Below are positions 51,875 through 62,213 of a DNA stretch of 64,000 bases, in pieces. The notes beneath the pieces were generated by a model that had not been told where the DNA came from, searched no databases, and saw nothing but the letters and a program-made list of their open reading frames with translations. The position numbers and the translations under genes are program-made. Position 1 is the first letter of the stretch, and every line of letters begins with the position of its first letter. The DNA lies in the NCBI GenBank assembly GCA_006503535.1, contig QYRS01000002.1, forward strand, positions 1,426,001-1,490,000, written 5' to 3'. The DNA is from Arthrinium phaeospermum. Its lineage: Eukaryota; Ascomycota; Sordariomycetes; Amphisphaeriales; Apiosporaceae.

Positions 51875-53787
51875 CTACTCGGTCCTCTTCCGGACGGCGG
51901 GGATGCCGTACCAGCAGACCATCATGGCGGCGAAGAGGGCGATGGCGATGGGGTGGAGGACAAAGGTGCCCGCGACCTGCGCCAGCATGCCAGTGGTGAA
52001 GGGGGCGACGGCGCCGCCGGAGCTGCCGAACGCGCTGATGACGCCGAGGCCGCTGACCTGCTCCCGCCGGCTCAGCGACTTGGTGAAGACGGAGGCGGCG
52101 CAAGGGTAGACGGGCCCCAGCAGTAAGCCGACGACGGCGAGCGCCACCGAGTCGCCGATCACGTTGGGCACCCACCACACCAGGGCCTCGAAGACGGCCG
52201 AGCCCGCCACCAGCATGTATACAAACGTCTTCTCGCTCACGCCCACGCGGGTCGCCAGCGGCGACAGCAGGAACCGCCCCAGTGTGATGCCCGCCCAGAA
52301 GCCCGCCGTCACGTACCCGATGGACGACGGGTCCACGCCGCTCGCGGGCCGTTCCGTCATCAAGAACGAGATGACCCAGCCGGAGATGGATACCTCGGCA
52401 CCCTGGTACGCAAAGATGAAGAGGGCGCCTAGTACCACCACCTTGGACTTGAACGCCGCGAACATGGCGCTGCTGCTGCTATCCACTGCCGGCACCGTTG
52501 TAGCAGCAGTCGAAGAAGTAGCAGCAGTCGTCGGCGTCGTCGTTGTGGGTAGAGAAGAAACAGCATCTTCGCGTTCGTACGCCCAGAATGCCCATGTCGC
52601 GAAGACGAGGTTGACGGCGGCGAGGGACAGAGTGAGGAAGTAGTAGCGCGACCAGATGGTGTGGCCGACGGTCACGATCGTGGTGGCGATGATGGGTCCG
52701 ATAGTACCTCCTATCCCATAGCTACCATGCATGGCGCCGAGCATTGCGGTTCCGTGGCCTTTATGGGAGATATGTTATTATTCTTGCAGTATAGCAGATA
52801 TATCGAGTCGAATGCCCTTTCACTCCAGGAAGTGTTCCCCCAACCATGGTGAATGTCCCATTGGAGTGACGTAAAACAGAATAATAAGAAAAAAGAGAGC
52901 ACTCACGCAAGTTACCACAAAACACATTCCCAATAGCTAGGCTCACAGCGTAGCCGAACCCGATAAAGAAGAAGCATATCACCACAACCGGAAACGGCGC
53001 CGTGCAGACCATGGGGATGTACCCGCAGGCCATCAAGACCTGGCTCAGGGCCAGGGTCTTGGCACGACCCAGCCGGGCCCGGATCGTGTCGATAAAGGGT
53101 GCTGCCATGATGAAGCCGAGGGCGTTGCCGATGAAGATGAGTGATACCACGGCATAACCGATATTGTAATGGCTATATGGTTTAAGTTTCATCGTTTTAG
53201 CCACCATCGGATAATACAGCGACAACGGGTTCACAATTGTGCTGATAGGAGGCTGCCTCTACTTTCTCATAGGAATCTGAAAGGCAAGAGGATCTGACAT
53301 AGACAGGGCCATCGCAACTAGGGAAGGACATATACTCACGTCTCCATATACGGAATCAAAGCACCGGGCGCGGCGTCGTTGAGCCCACCCAGGAGCTGCA
53401 TCAGACAGATCGACATGAGCCTGTAGCGGTTCATGGGCGGGTCGGAAAGGCTCTGCAGGGCCTCGACGGCGTCTGTTCCTCCCGTGCCGCTCCCGGTTGT
53501 GCTCAAAGCAGGGGAGAAGACGGACCGTGGACGCCGCCGCCGCCGCCAGCAGCAGCAGTCCGTGCCGACACTGCTTCTCCATCCCGAGACCCAACGGGGC
53601 TTGATAGCGACCCCGAAGGCGACTTGGTGTGCTGATGCTGAATCCGCGGTCTGGTTGCCTGCAGCTCGATGTCGTCGTCCCGCTGCGGCACGGCGGGGTG
53701 TGTACGGGAAAGGACCCGTCCAGGCGCCGCAGGTAGCGCAGGAGCGGATTCGACATGGACCAGTGCCCCGAACATGGGCGAGTCCAT
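51875..53787 (-). CDS. MFS transporter, first-exon frame problem
   Basis: Exons read as first coding block 53340-53787, then 52907-53241 and 51875-52758. The introns are 98 and 148 nt. The protein is a fungal major-facilitator transporter with 10-12 membrane helices: the N-terminal half has LMSICLMQLLGGLNDAAPGA, YNIGYAVVSLIFIGNALGFI and GRAKTLALSQVLMACGYIPM, and the C-terminal half has LLGPVYPCAASVFTKSLSRR. Related fungal proteins include BSC6-like members; the substrate is unknown. The first block does not read through. The frame from MDSPMFGALVHVES runs into a TGA at 53505-53507, while the frame that continues into the membrane helices is shifted by one base and has no start. A change of one base in the G4 run at 53511-53514 would join them. 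Either the sequence is in error, the gene is decaying, or an atypical intron is present. Confidence 0.78.
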
Positions 53788-54901
53788 CTTACTGATGACG
53801 GGAAAAGCTACTTTAATCTTGTTGGCTAGTTGAACCAGAAGGTGCTGTTGTAAAGGAATTACCAAAGAGGTGGAAGAATGGCCGGGGAGCGGCACGAATT
53901 CACATATAGAAGTAAAATGTACTCAAGCCGAGGCCTCACAATTTCCTATCTAAGCTTCCAGGAAGATTTATAATCAACTGATGAATAATGAGGCTCACCG
54001 GTGAACCCCTGGCCAGCGGGGAATAATACACATGATGACGGATCTGCAAGGTCTCTTGTGCTTTGTTTTGCGGGGAATTCGTTCGATTCAGGTCATGGAC
54101 CGGGTGGTGCCCGACAAAGACGCACCCAGCACCTATAGATAAAGTGGCACATGCTACGGGGAAACCGTCGCGGAAACTACGATGGCCAACCAGCCGCCAG
54201 GCCGGGCGTGTTCCAGTCCCGGTCAAAGAAGAGGGAAGCGGGTATTGGGTCCCCCGCAATTCCATGATTGCCCCCCAGTCCCCAGGGCGTGGGGGAATTG
54301 GACCATGCCGTAAATAAACTCCGCCTGACACCTGGCTCCCAGGGTCTAGCTGCGGTCCAACCTGGCTACACCTCCAAGTCATAGGCTGGTTGGAACTACA
54401 GGTGCATTACATGTGGAAGCTTGTCTGTACATATTCCCACCAACCCCCAAGGAAACATCCAGATATTGAGATATTGAGGAAAGAGCTACTCGTTCGCGCC
54501 ATATGAGCCCAAGATCCATCGGAGCGTGCTTGACATTGCGCGGGGGAAAAAGGTTCTTCGAGGCAGAGCAAGCGAATACAGACTCTGCGCAGGCTTCTGG
54601 GAACAGCTTGCAAAGGCAGACAGACACAAAGTCTTTCGAGAAGGACACTCCTTGGGGGTTCTTTTGTTTATATTGTTAGATGTATGTATACATTTGCACA
54701 GCCAACCGATCAATGTTCAACTTTGACGTTTGAACTTATGGATCGGAAGAACTCCGGTTGATCCCGAATCCGTAGTAGCTGCCAAAAATTGCCTGTTCTT
54801 GAATCCTCAACTCCCCATCACAGCGCACTTCTTCCCCTACCACCTCGGACCAAACCCTGCGCGCATCATCAAAACCAGAAAATAGACAATAGGATTTGAA
54901 G
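53788..54901. other. Divergent intergenic region
   Basis: About 1.1 kb between the MFS gene and the eIF1AD-like gene. No protein-like frame or repeat is recognised. Confidence 0.5.
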
Positions 54902-55363
54902 ATGGGCAGGCCTAAGCGTGATGTTCGTGCCGCGGCCGAGGAGGCCATGACACCCCCCGACACGCTCAGCGAGAACCAATCTCTGGCGCGTGTGATCAAG
55001 GCCGAGGGCAACAACATGTACGGCTGTCTTTTGCCCAACCAGAAGACTGTCGTAGTGGAACTCGCCGATCGCTTTCGAAACACTATATGGATCAAGCGAG
55101 GCGGTTACGTCCTGGTTGACCTATACCCCACCCCCGAGGCCAAGAGCAGAGCTGAGGGCGGCATCTCCAATGTCGTCCGCGATGAGAAAGCATGGCGCAA
55201 GCAGAGCTATTGGTGCGTCCGATCCTTCCTGTCACGGTCGAATCGTGTAGACTAATCCGACTTTAGGCCCAAGGAGTTCAAAAAGAACACGTACGACGAT
55301 GAGGATGAAGATGAGTCCAATGTCGGCAAGATGCCTCCTTCCGATTCGGAAGATGACGACTGA
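54902..55363 (+). CDS. eIF1AD-like S1-type RNA-binding protein
   Basis: Two exons (54902-55212 and 55267-55363), 135 residues, with a 54-nt intron ending TTTAG. The start MGRPKRDVRAAAEEAMTPPD leads into an S1/eIF1A-like OB fold: ARVIKAEGNNMYGCLLPNQK, then VVVELADRFRNTIWIKRGGY. The C-terminal tail is acidic (DDEDEDESNVG and SDSEDDD). This is the layout of human EIF1AD (haponin), thought to bind RNA and recently linked to 40S maturation. The identification is by family resemblance. The stop is only 22 nt from that of the convergent ALG3 gene. Confidence 0.92.
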
Positions 55364-55385
55364 ATCACCAAACTTGTCTCTTGCA

Positions 55386-56826
55386 TCACGACTTATTTTT
55401 CGGGAGAATCCGTGGCACCGAGTCAAAGTCCTTGTTTGCAGCAAACCATGACGAAGCTGTAGTAATCACCATCACGGCGATTACGACACCAGAACTGACC
55501 GGCGTGCTGGGAAAGACGTTCCAAGCCCACTCTTGGACTGCCCACAGAACATATTGGAATATGGGGTGAGCACCACTCCGCCACAGGAGGTACGGCGTGG
55601 CCCAGGCGATATAGCTATAGAACTGATAGTGGAGGGACCGTGCGAAAAGGAGCCCGATAATGTTGGCCGTAAGTATGGTAGTCATGATGTACGTCGAAGT
55701 GACGCCCGAGGCCACCATAGGCTCTTCTTGGGCACTAAAGGGCGAGTGGAATTGCAGGATGGGGGCTACAATAGCCGCCAGTGATTTGCGCGAAGGTTTC
55801 AGCCACTTTTGAATTGCGAAAGTGACCAAGACTGTGACATGTGAGCCTAGTAGGAGAAGAGAAAAGCGTCGGCTGAGAAAGACGTCTTCGCCGACGAAAC
55901 GCCAGTTAACAGTCCACTTGAAGAAGAACTGTCTGGACAGCTCAAATGCTCGTGACAAGTAGCCGTGTGCATTTTCCTTCAAGAAGGGAATGCCAATGAC
56001 GAATTGGACCTGGGCAATGATCGCGGCCGACCTGAGAGCCCCGTTAAAGCCCCGTCCTTGGAGTAGGATAACGCCAACCGCAGGCAGAATCAGCAGTAGA
56101 GTCATTTTGGTTCCCAGGCCCCATGTGAAGGCCAGACAGCCGAGAGTCCATGCCTTGCGCTGGAAACAGAAAATGGTGGCCCAGAAGAAGAAGACCGCAA
56201 AACAGTCGTTGAAACAGCGTAGGACGAATATGCTGTGCAGTCGCTTGGACGCGATCAACAGAGGGAAGACATATGGAGGAACCTATCAAGGTCAGATACT
56301 AGGCTCGCCCGCGCCGCCCAAGAAATTCTTCGCCAGGACAAACCTACCTTCGCTTTCCAGTAGCACATCATCACGAGTGCCAGCGTGATCATGTATAGAC
56401 CCGCAAACAGTTCCTGCGCGAGAACGATGTCCTTTCCTTCGTTGGTGATGTTGTACAGCGCGTGGTAGGTGTATACGTGGGCGGCCGGGTAGACGAGGGG
56501 GCCGGTGCCTCCCTTGATGACGGTGTAATCGCGTTCGCCCGAAGCATACTGGGCAACCTGCTCCATGTACGCCCTCCAGTCAATCTCGGTGTCTGCATAT
56601 GCATTCTCTGTTAGCAACTTGATCCGGGTGCGGGAGCGTGGGCTGGGTTATAGGCCCGGCAGTGCAGCTGCTTACAGGGGACCTTCCAGATGATCAGCGC
56701 GCACAGGACGGCATCCAGGAGGAACAAGCCAACCGGCACCAGCTTGGAGAGGACATGGCGACGGTTGGCAATGTCAAAGACTAGATTGCGAGCCTGCGCG
56801 ACAAGTCCTGGTTGGGGATCTGCCAT
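55386..56826 (-). CDS. ALG3: ALG3 alpha-1,3-mannosyltransferase
   Basis: Three exons (56676-56826, 56348-56592 and 55386-56282), 430 residues. The introns are 83 and 65 nt. The enzyme adds the sixth mannose, from dolichyl-P-mannose, to Man5GlcNAc2-PP-dolichol in the ER lumen, the first luminal step of the N-glycan precursor. Landmarks are [33 protein letters not shown] and [20 protein letters not shown], then [20 protein letters not shown] near the end. About ten membrane segments are visible. The C-terminus is ILPKNKS, basic but not a perfect KKxx retrieval signal. The acidic DTEIDW after the first membrane helix is the expected luminal catalytic loop. Confidence 0.95.
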
Positions 56827-57259
56827 GGTGATGATTGGTGTTGGCTTTAGCGGCGACGATGCTGCGCTACGCGTTCAGCCGCGTCGATGTATTGGAAGAA
56901 TGACGTTCAGTTAAAGGCCAGATTGAGACACAGAAGGTCTAGAATCTCTGGCTTACTGGGTACCCGTGCGGGTGCTCTGGGTGCTGGATGGGCATTTGAC
57001 ACGCTAAAATTAGATGGTAGTGGTTCGGGGTGCAGATGGTAAGCCGCTAATCTCTAGTGTCACCAAAAAGGCACACCACCTTTCAGCTTGATACTATGGT
57101 GATGGCTTCAGCATATTCGGTTAGTACATATTGAAACCTAAAGGGCGGGTGCATAGGGATTGGCAGGTCGTAATAAGAATATTTACATTCCTATCCGTAA
57201 AGCTTGGCTCAATTTCCCTTCATCATTGCTTCTCATAGATATTATATCCGCAGATTCTC
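56827..57259. other. Intergenic between ALG3 and DAO genes
   Basis: About 430 nt with the ALG3 promoter and DAO 3' flank. No feature is recognised. Confidence 0.5.
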
Positions 57260-58522
57260 TCACAGCTTGGGCTGGTTCGAAGCCTCGGCCACCAGCTCGA
57301 CAACCCGTTCGGCACAGCCATAAGAGCCCTGGTATCCCCAGCCCGCATGGCCGTAATTGTGAACAACCCAAGTACCGTCTACCTTTTCCTTCTCCAAGCG
57401 CACGCCGCCATTCCGATATGGTCGCAGCCCGACTCCGTGACGAATGACATCAAGTCCCTGCACGCCCTTGCCATCGGCTAGCTCCGGGACCATCTCGACC
57501 GCGCGCTTCATGATGCGCAAGGCGATGTTGGGGTCGGGCTGGCTCTCCCACTGGCCCTTCTGGTACGTCCCGCCCAGGATGGTGCCGCCGCCGGCCGCGC
57601 GCATCATGACGTAGAAGACCTCGTCGTCGGCGTCGTCGGTGCCCGACTTGGAGACCATGTAGGGCGCCTCGTTCCGGACGACCACGACCTGGCCCCGGAC
57701 GGGGAGCACGTCCGGGTCCATGACGCCCCCGAGCCGCGAGGCCATCAGCCCCGTCGTGTTGATGACGAAGTCGACTTTCTGGGAGCCCCCGGCGTGGCCC
57801 CACGCGGCCGCCTCGGAGATGTGCTTGAGGACCCCGCGCTTGAACACAACGCCGTTGGCGCGGCATTGCCCGACGAGCCAGGGCATGTAGAGCATGGTGT
57901 TGATGCAGACCGAGGTGAACTCGGCGCCCGAGGCGATGCCGGCCGGAAGCTCGTCTTGGGGAAGCTCGCGGAAATCGTCGAATAGGGTCTTGTACCAAGG
58001 GTTTTCCTGGAATAGGCCATCGAACGCGTACTCCCCCTTGCGTAGCTTCTCGAGGTCCTTCTCTCTCCGGTAGACCCGCGACTCTTTACAATATGCCTTG
58101 TCAGCATGTTCGATGATGGAGAGGACCTAGATTTGGTGTATACATACTCATCTTGTGAATGCCAGCCTCGGGCACCTCTTCGGCCAACCTTTTCAGTTCT
58201 GGCCATGTCTGGCGTTCCCAGCGGCTCGAGGCTTTGGTCGCCATCCTTTGTAGATCAGCACCATATCTGAGTGGCAGAAGGTCAAAGTCGTCTACTCACG
58301 GCAGCACATTTGCGCCAGCCCATGGAGATGCATACTCTATGTCATAGTCTCCGGGCATATGCTTGGCAACGACTGTGATGGTGTTGGAGCCATCTTTGGA
58401 CAGCAAATAAGCCGAGGTCAACCCAGACACCCCGGCGCTGTTATAGAAAAGCGTCAGTCTTCTTCACCATATGAGTACTTCTGGGCTGGCTCTACATACC
58501 CAACCACAACTATATTCGGCAT
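57260..58522 (-). CDS. D-amino-acid oxidase
   Basis: Four exons (58500-58522, 58300-58437, 58148-58245 and 57260-58083), 360 residues. The spliced N-terminus MPNIVVVGAGVSGLTSAYLL gives the FAD dinucleotide-binding GxGxxG; exon 1 codes for only MPNIVVV plus two bases. Further landmarks are SPWAGANVLP, INTTGLMASRLGG, GVGLRPYRNGGVRL and the DAO signature HNYGHAGWGYQGSYG. The enzyme deaminates D-amino acids to keto acids, ammonia and H2O2 and lets fungi use D-amino acids as nitrogen sources. The C-terminus is QPKL, which resembles but does not match the canonical SKL peroxisomal signal; D-amino-acid oxidases are normally peroxisomal. The third intron acceptor (TAAAG) is atypical but keeps the frame. 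Confidence 0.92.
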
Positions 58523-59576
58523 TTTCAGGTAGGGGAGGCTTGAGCGTTCAAGGGGCCGAAAGTCTATTGCGCCGGTCGTGTAGCCAGCGAGTAATCAACA
58601 ATTGACGAACGAGGGTTTAGATGCGTTAACTGTTTCAACTGTATTTAGGAAGATGTTCATGTATATATATACTTTAGACTAGATGCTATGCACAGTAGTC
58701 AGGCAGTCCGACGACTACCGTCATAGGGCGCATCAGGGCGTCGGTGTCCAGCCATTGGCCAATCGGCTTTCATCGGCGGCGGGGCCCCTCGGTCTATCAA
58801 TACCAAGCCGACCCAAATCCCCTTCGGTCTATCAATACCAAGCCGACCAAATCCCCTTCGGTCCCGTCTATCAGTACCTAAGCCGACCAAACCCCCTTCG
58901 GGGCTTTTCCGACGTGATAAGCGATGCGCCGTAACAACAACAACAACACATGGTGTTGTATGGTATGTTTGCCTTCGGCCTGACTCATAGATGGCTAGCA
59001 CGAGTGAACTATTGCTCACCACGCCGGACTCCCATTGCTACCTACTTTGGCGATATTCTGCCGCATTGCAAATAGAAATACTCCCTAGCGACATGGGCGG
59101 CAATCATCTGCTTGCTATAACGGGCAAAAGTACTGACGCACGTAAGACATCTTACAGAAATGGAGCAAATCCCCAGAATCTTCGGTTTCGACCGTTGCGC
59201 TCGTCGCACGCGAATTGAAGTATGATATATGACAGTCATGTTTGATAGGTAAGTCCTAGGTCACAGAAATGGGGCTTTGCAGACATCTCTGTGAAAGGAG
59301 TTTGTCACATATCATCCCTAGTCCTCTCCTAGATGTCGTTGACGACCTGACACCGCGGGTATGAACAAGATCTCATTTGAGCACTCTATACAGATCATAA
59401 TCAGCCCTTTAAAGCCGCGGCCATCGATGGGCACTTACCACATATCATCAGCCGCTTGCAGGAGGCCGAATATGCTGTGGTCTAGACCACTGGGGTATTT
59501 GGGACAAAGGGAACTCTCATATTGTGGTGGCGATACGCCATTAAGCTATGCCCCATGTAGTTCCTATCCCTACTAG
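58523..59576. other. Intergenic upstream of DAO gene
   Basis: About 1 kb with the DAO promoter, the tandem repeat listed separately and an AAC run near 58934-58947. A plus-strand open frame (59361-59576) lies in the same frame as the gene remnant downstream but looks less protein-like. No intact gene is seen. Confidence 0.5.
58790..58898. repeat. Three-copy imperfect tandem repeat, about 35-40 nt unit
   Basis: Three consecutive units begin at 58790, 58825 and 58859, each opening CGGTC, then TCTATCA and AAGCCGACC and ending CCCCTT. The third unit has a short insertion. It is non-coding and lies 270-370 nt upstream of the DAO start. Confidence 0.85.
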
Positions 59577-60242
59577 ATTGCAACTTACTTCCTATCATGT
59601 ACATGTAACGCTGGGTGTAGACGCCGCATAGGAAGAGCCTGGATATCATATATGAGAGTCTACATATGGATAACTGGTAGATATAATCTTCGTTCTATCA
59701 ACACTCACTATCTTCCTGTCGCTGTTGCTGGATGCAACAAAGGCAGCAAATCATATGATAACAACGATGCAGGAGTTAGCTTTGGGATAGATGAGAAGGG
59801 TTTCATTAGCAAAGACTATAGCGACACACTGACGAACATGGCAGCGCCGGGACGTATCTATGGTAATGGGGTGGGCTGCTACAGTTATCATAACCGAGAC
59901 TTGCCTCAAAGGCTGCGCAACCTGGGAAATCGTATTGGTCAAGTAGACGTTGCCCTTGATAAACTCTCCATCAAATACAGTAGCTTAACGAGAGACAAGG
60001 CACATATCATTTCAGACCTGTATCTAGTCTAGACCGGCCCATAATCTCAAAATCAAGGGCGTCGTTTCCCAGTGTATGGGCAAATAGCGAATGTAGATGG
60101 CGGTCAGGAGGATCCTGCAGGATCTCATGATGCTGCTGAGGACTTTGTCCCTCGTGCAAATGCTCCAACGGTGCCGAGAGCAACTCTTCAGCATGTTGAT
60201 GGCCAGGCTATAAGAAGCTGTGCGCCCTCCGCTTTATTCTAG
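59577..60242 (+). pseudogene. Decayed protein-coding remnant with in-frame stops
   Basis: A single plus-strand frame stays open from 59577 to 60242 except for TAG at 60030 and TAA at 60042. Both stops fall in contexts where CAG and CAA (glutamine) would fit by one C-to-T change before A, the signature of repeat-induced point mutation. The text around them is protein-like on both sides: HNRDLPQRLRNLGNRIGQVD and LDKLSIKYSSLTRDKAHIIS before, then RRFPVYGQIANVDGGQEDPA and VPRATLQHVDGQAIRS after. I do not recognise the family. The first coding part is uncertain, and a further stop (TAG, 59574) bounds the frame upstream. Confidence 0.45.
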
Positions 60243-60354
60243 ACCCATCATCCTCATCGCCACGCTGGAACATAAGCTTGTTATCCCCATGGTACATCTA
60301 TCTCCAAATTATTCTTTCAAAATTCTTGCCAAGTCAACATACAACAAACTCACA

Positions 60355-62213
60355 ATGTCTGTCGAGGAGCCCCAATCCGTCAAGATCCCTGACAACAACC
60401 AGGCTGTCTGGCTTGCCTATGCCAACGAGGTCAAGGGCTACCTGCTCGGAGCGACCCAGGTTGGCCCCAAGCAACGCCTCTACATTGCGCCGCCCTCGCG
60501 CGTCTTTGGTGGCGGTGCCGACAGCGCCCTGCCCGTTTTCAACAAGCGGATTCACGACTACTCCAACTACTTGATGGAGAATGATGGCTCCCCTTTCTAC
60601 ATCAAGACGGACATTGACTACATCCAGCATCTGGCCAGGTACGAAGTTTTACTGTTCCAACAGCCATTCCACTGGTAGGAGTATTAGGCGTGGCCAAGCT
60701 AACTTGAATCACGCATTAAGATGGATGGAGTTCGTTAAGCCTGTAAGACAGACCCCTATTCAAGCCGAACCTCCCTCACATCCTCTTCCCCCCTTTCTCT
60801 CTAAGAGAATTGCTCACTTGCCTTGAATCCCCTCAGGACAACGCCACCAGCGCGACGGCCAAAGACGAGCTCGCCAAACTCCGCTCGGAGCTGGAGACGC
60901 GGAAGCAGAGCTACGCGAACCAGGAGAAGAAGGAGCAGCAGATGTACAAGAAGTACGTGCTCGACTGCCGCGAGCGGGCCGAGGACCCGGAGCCGTACGA
61001 GGACCGCGTCTCGGACAAGCTCGGGAACCTGCACGAGGGCTGGTGGAACACGGCCGTCAAGGTCGAGAACAAGACACGCGAGATCTACGGCTCGGTCTAC
61101 GCCAACATCCTGCGCAAGCTGAACCAGGCACAGGACAGCAACACGTCCACACCCGGGTACGTTTTCTCCTTCTTATTTCTTCTCGCCATTTGCATCTGTC
61201 AGCTCACGAGTGGTATGAAGCTAACAAAGGGATATGGACACTGTCTTGTAGAATCACCATGCAGGCGACAGACCGCGAGTACAAAGCCTCGGAGACCGTG
61301 GACACGGCCAACGTGTACCAGCGCCCCGCCTGGACGCTGGGCGGCTTCGAGACGCACGCCAAGCAGGTCGCGAGCCTCACGGCGGCCGACGCGCAGAACA
61401 ACGTGGTCTGGGACATCAGCGCGAGCAAGGGCCAGAGCCGCAAGTGGGAGGCGTTCGGGCAGTCGAGCAGCGCGGCCGAGTCGGGGCCCAACAACTTCCT
61501 GGTGGCGAGCCACGACGCCTCGAGCAGCCGCGAGGCCAAGGTCGACCAGGGCCTCAACGCCGTCGTCGACGACATGACGCTGCGCCTCGCCTTCAAGCGC
61601 GTCGTGACGTACGACATCAGCGCCGGCGGCTGGTCCAGCAACCTCGACATGTTCAAGCTCGAGGAGGGGGTCCAGTACAAGGAATATGTGAGATAACCCC
61701 CCTCCCCCCCCTCTTCGATCAAACATCCACGACGAGCTGACAAAATTTCACTCTCGTCCCCCCCTTTGCAGGTTAAGCCACAGGCTCTGCTCATCGGCTA
61801 CGGCCCGTCTATGGACGTGACCTTCTCGGACGAGGCCAAGGCTAGCTTCGAGAAGAGCCTGCAGCAGGCGAAGGAGAGCTCTTCGACCGGCCTCAAGATC
61901 CTCGGTATGCCCATCACCGGCAGCTCGAGCAGCTCGTCCTCCTCTTCCGACAAAAGCACCGGCGAGGCCCACTACAACAAGGAGTCTGGCCTGCACATCC
62001 GCCCTGCGGACAAGTTGTAAGTGTTGTCTTGCCCCGTCAACAGTCTCCCTCCTTTCTTCTTTTTCCCCCCTGGGGTAGCTAAGCAGCGCCTATCTGTCTT
62101 TCCGTCCCCATACATACCTGTCAACTGACACAAGACAATTTCGTGGTCCCAGGTATCCTGTTGTCTTGGGCGTGCTTGGCAGTGTCATCAAGCTGCCCGT
62201 TGGAAAGAACTGA
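60355..62213 (+). CDS. Six-exon fungal protein of unknown function
   Basis: Six exons (60355-60638, 60721-60742, 60837-61156, 61252-61687, 61772-62016 and 62153-62213), 455 residues. All junctions use GT-AG and keep the frame. Exon 2 is only 22 nt and codes for RWMEFVKP across its junctions. The N-terminal part (MSVEEPQSVKIPDNNQAVWL to about residue 95) looks globular. A short charged coiled-coil-like helix follows (KDELAKLRSELETRKQSYAN, about residues 112-135). The central part (about 215-350) has regular beta-like stretches (FNLxxASHD-type) and the C-terminal part holds a Ser run (about residues 405-415). No domain I recognise, no signal peptide and no membrane helix. An in-frame ATG lies upstream at 60289; I prefer 60355 (ACAATGTCTG context). 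Confidence 0.75.
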
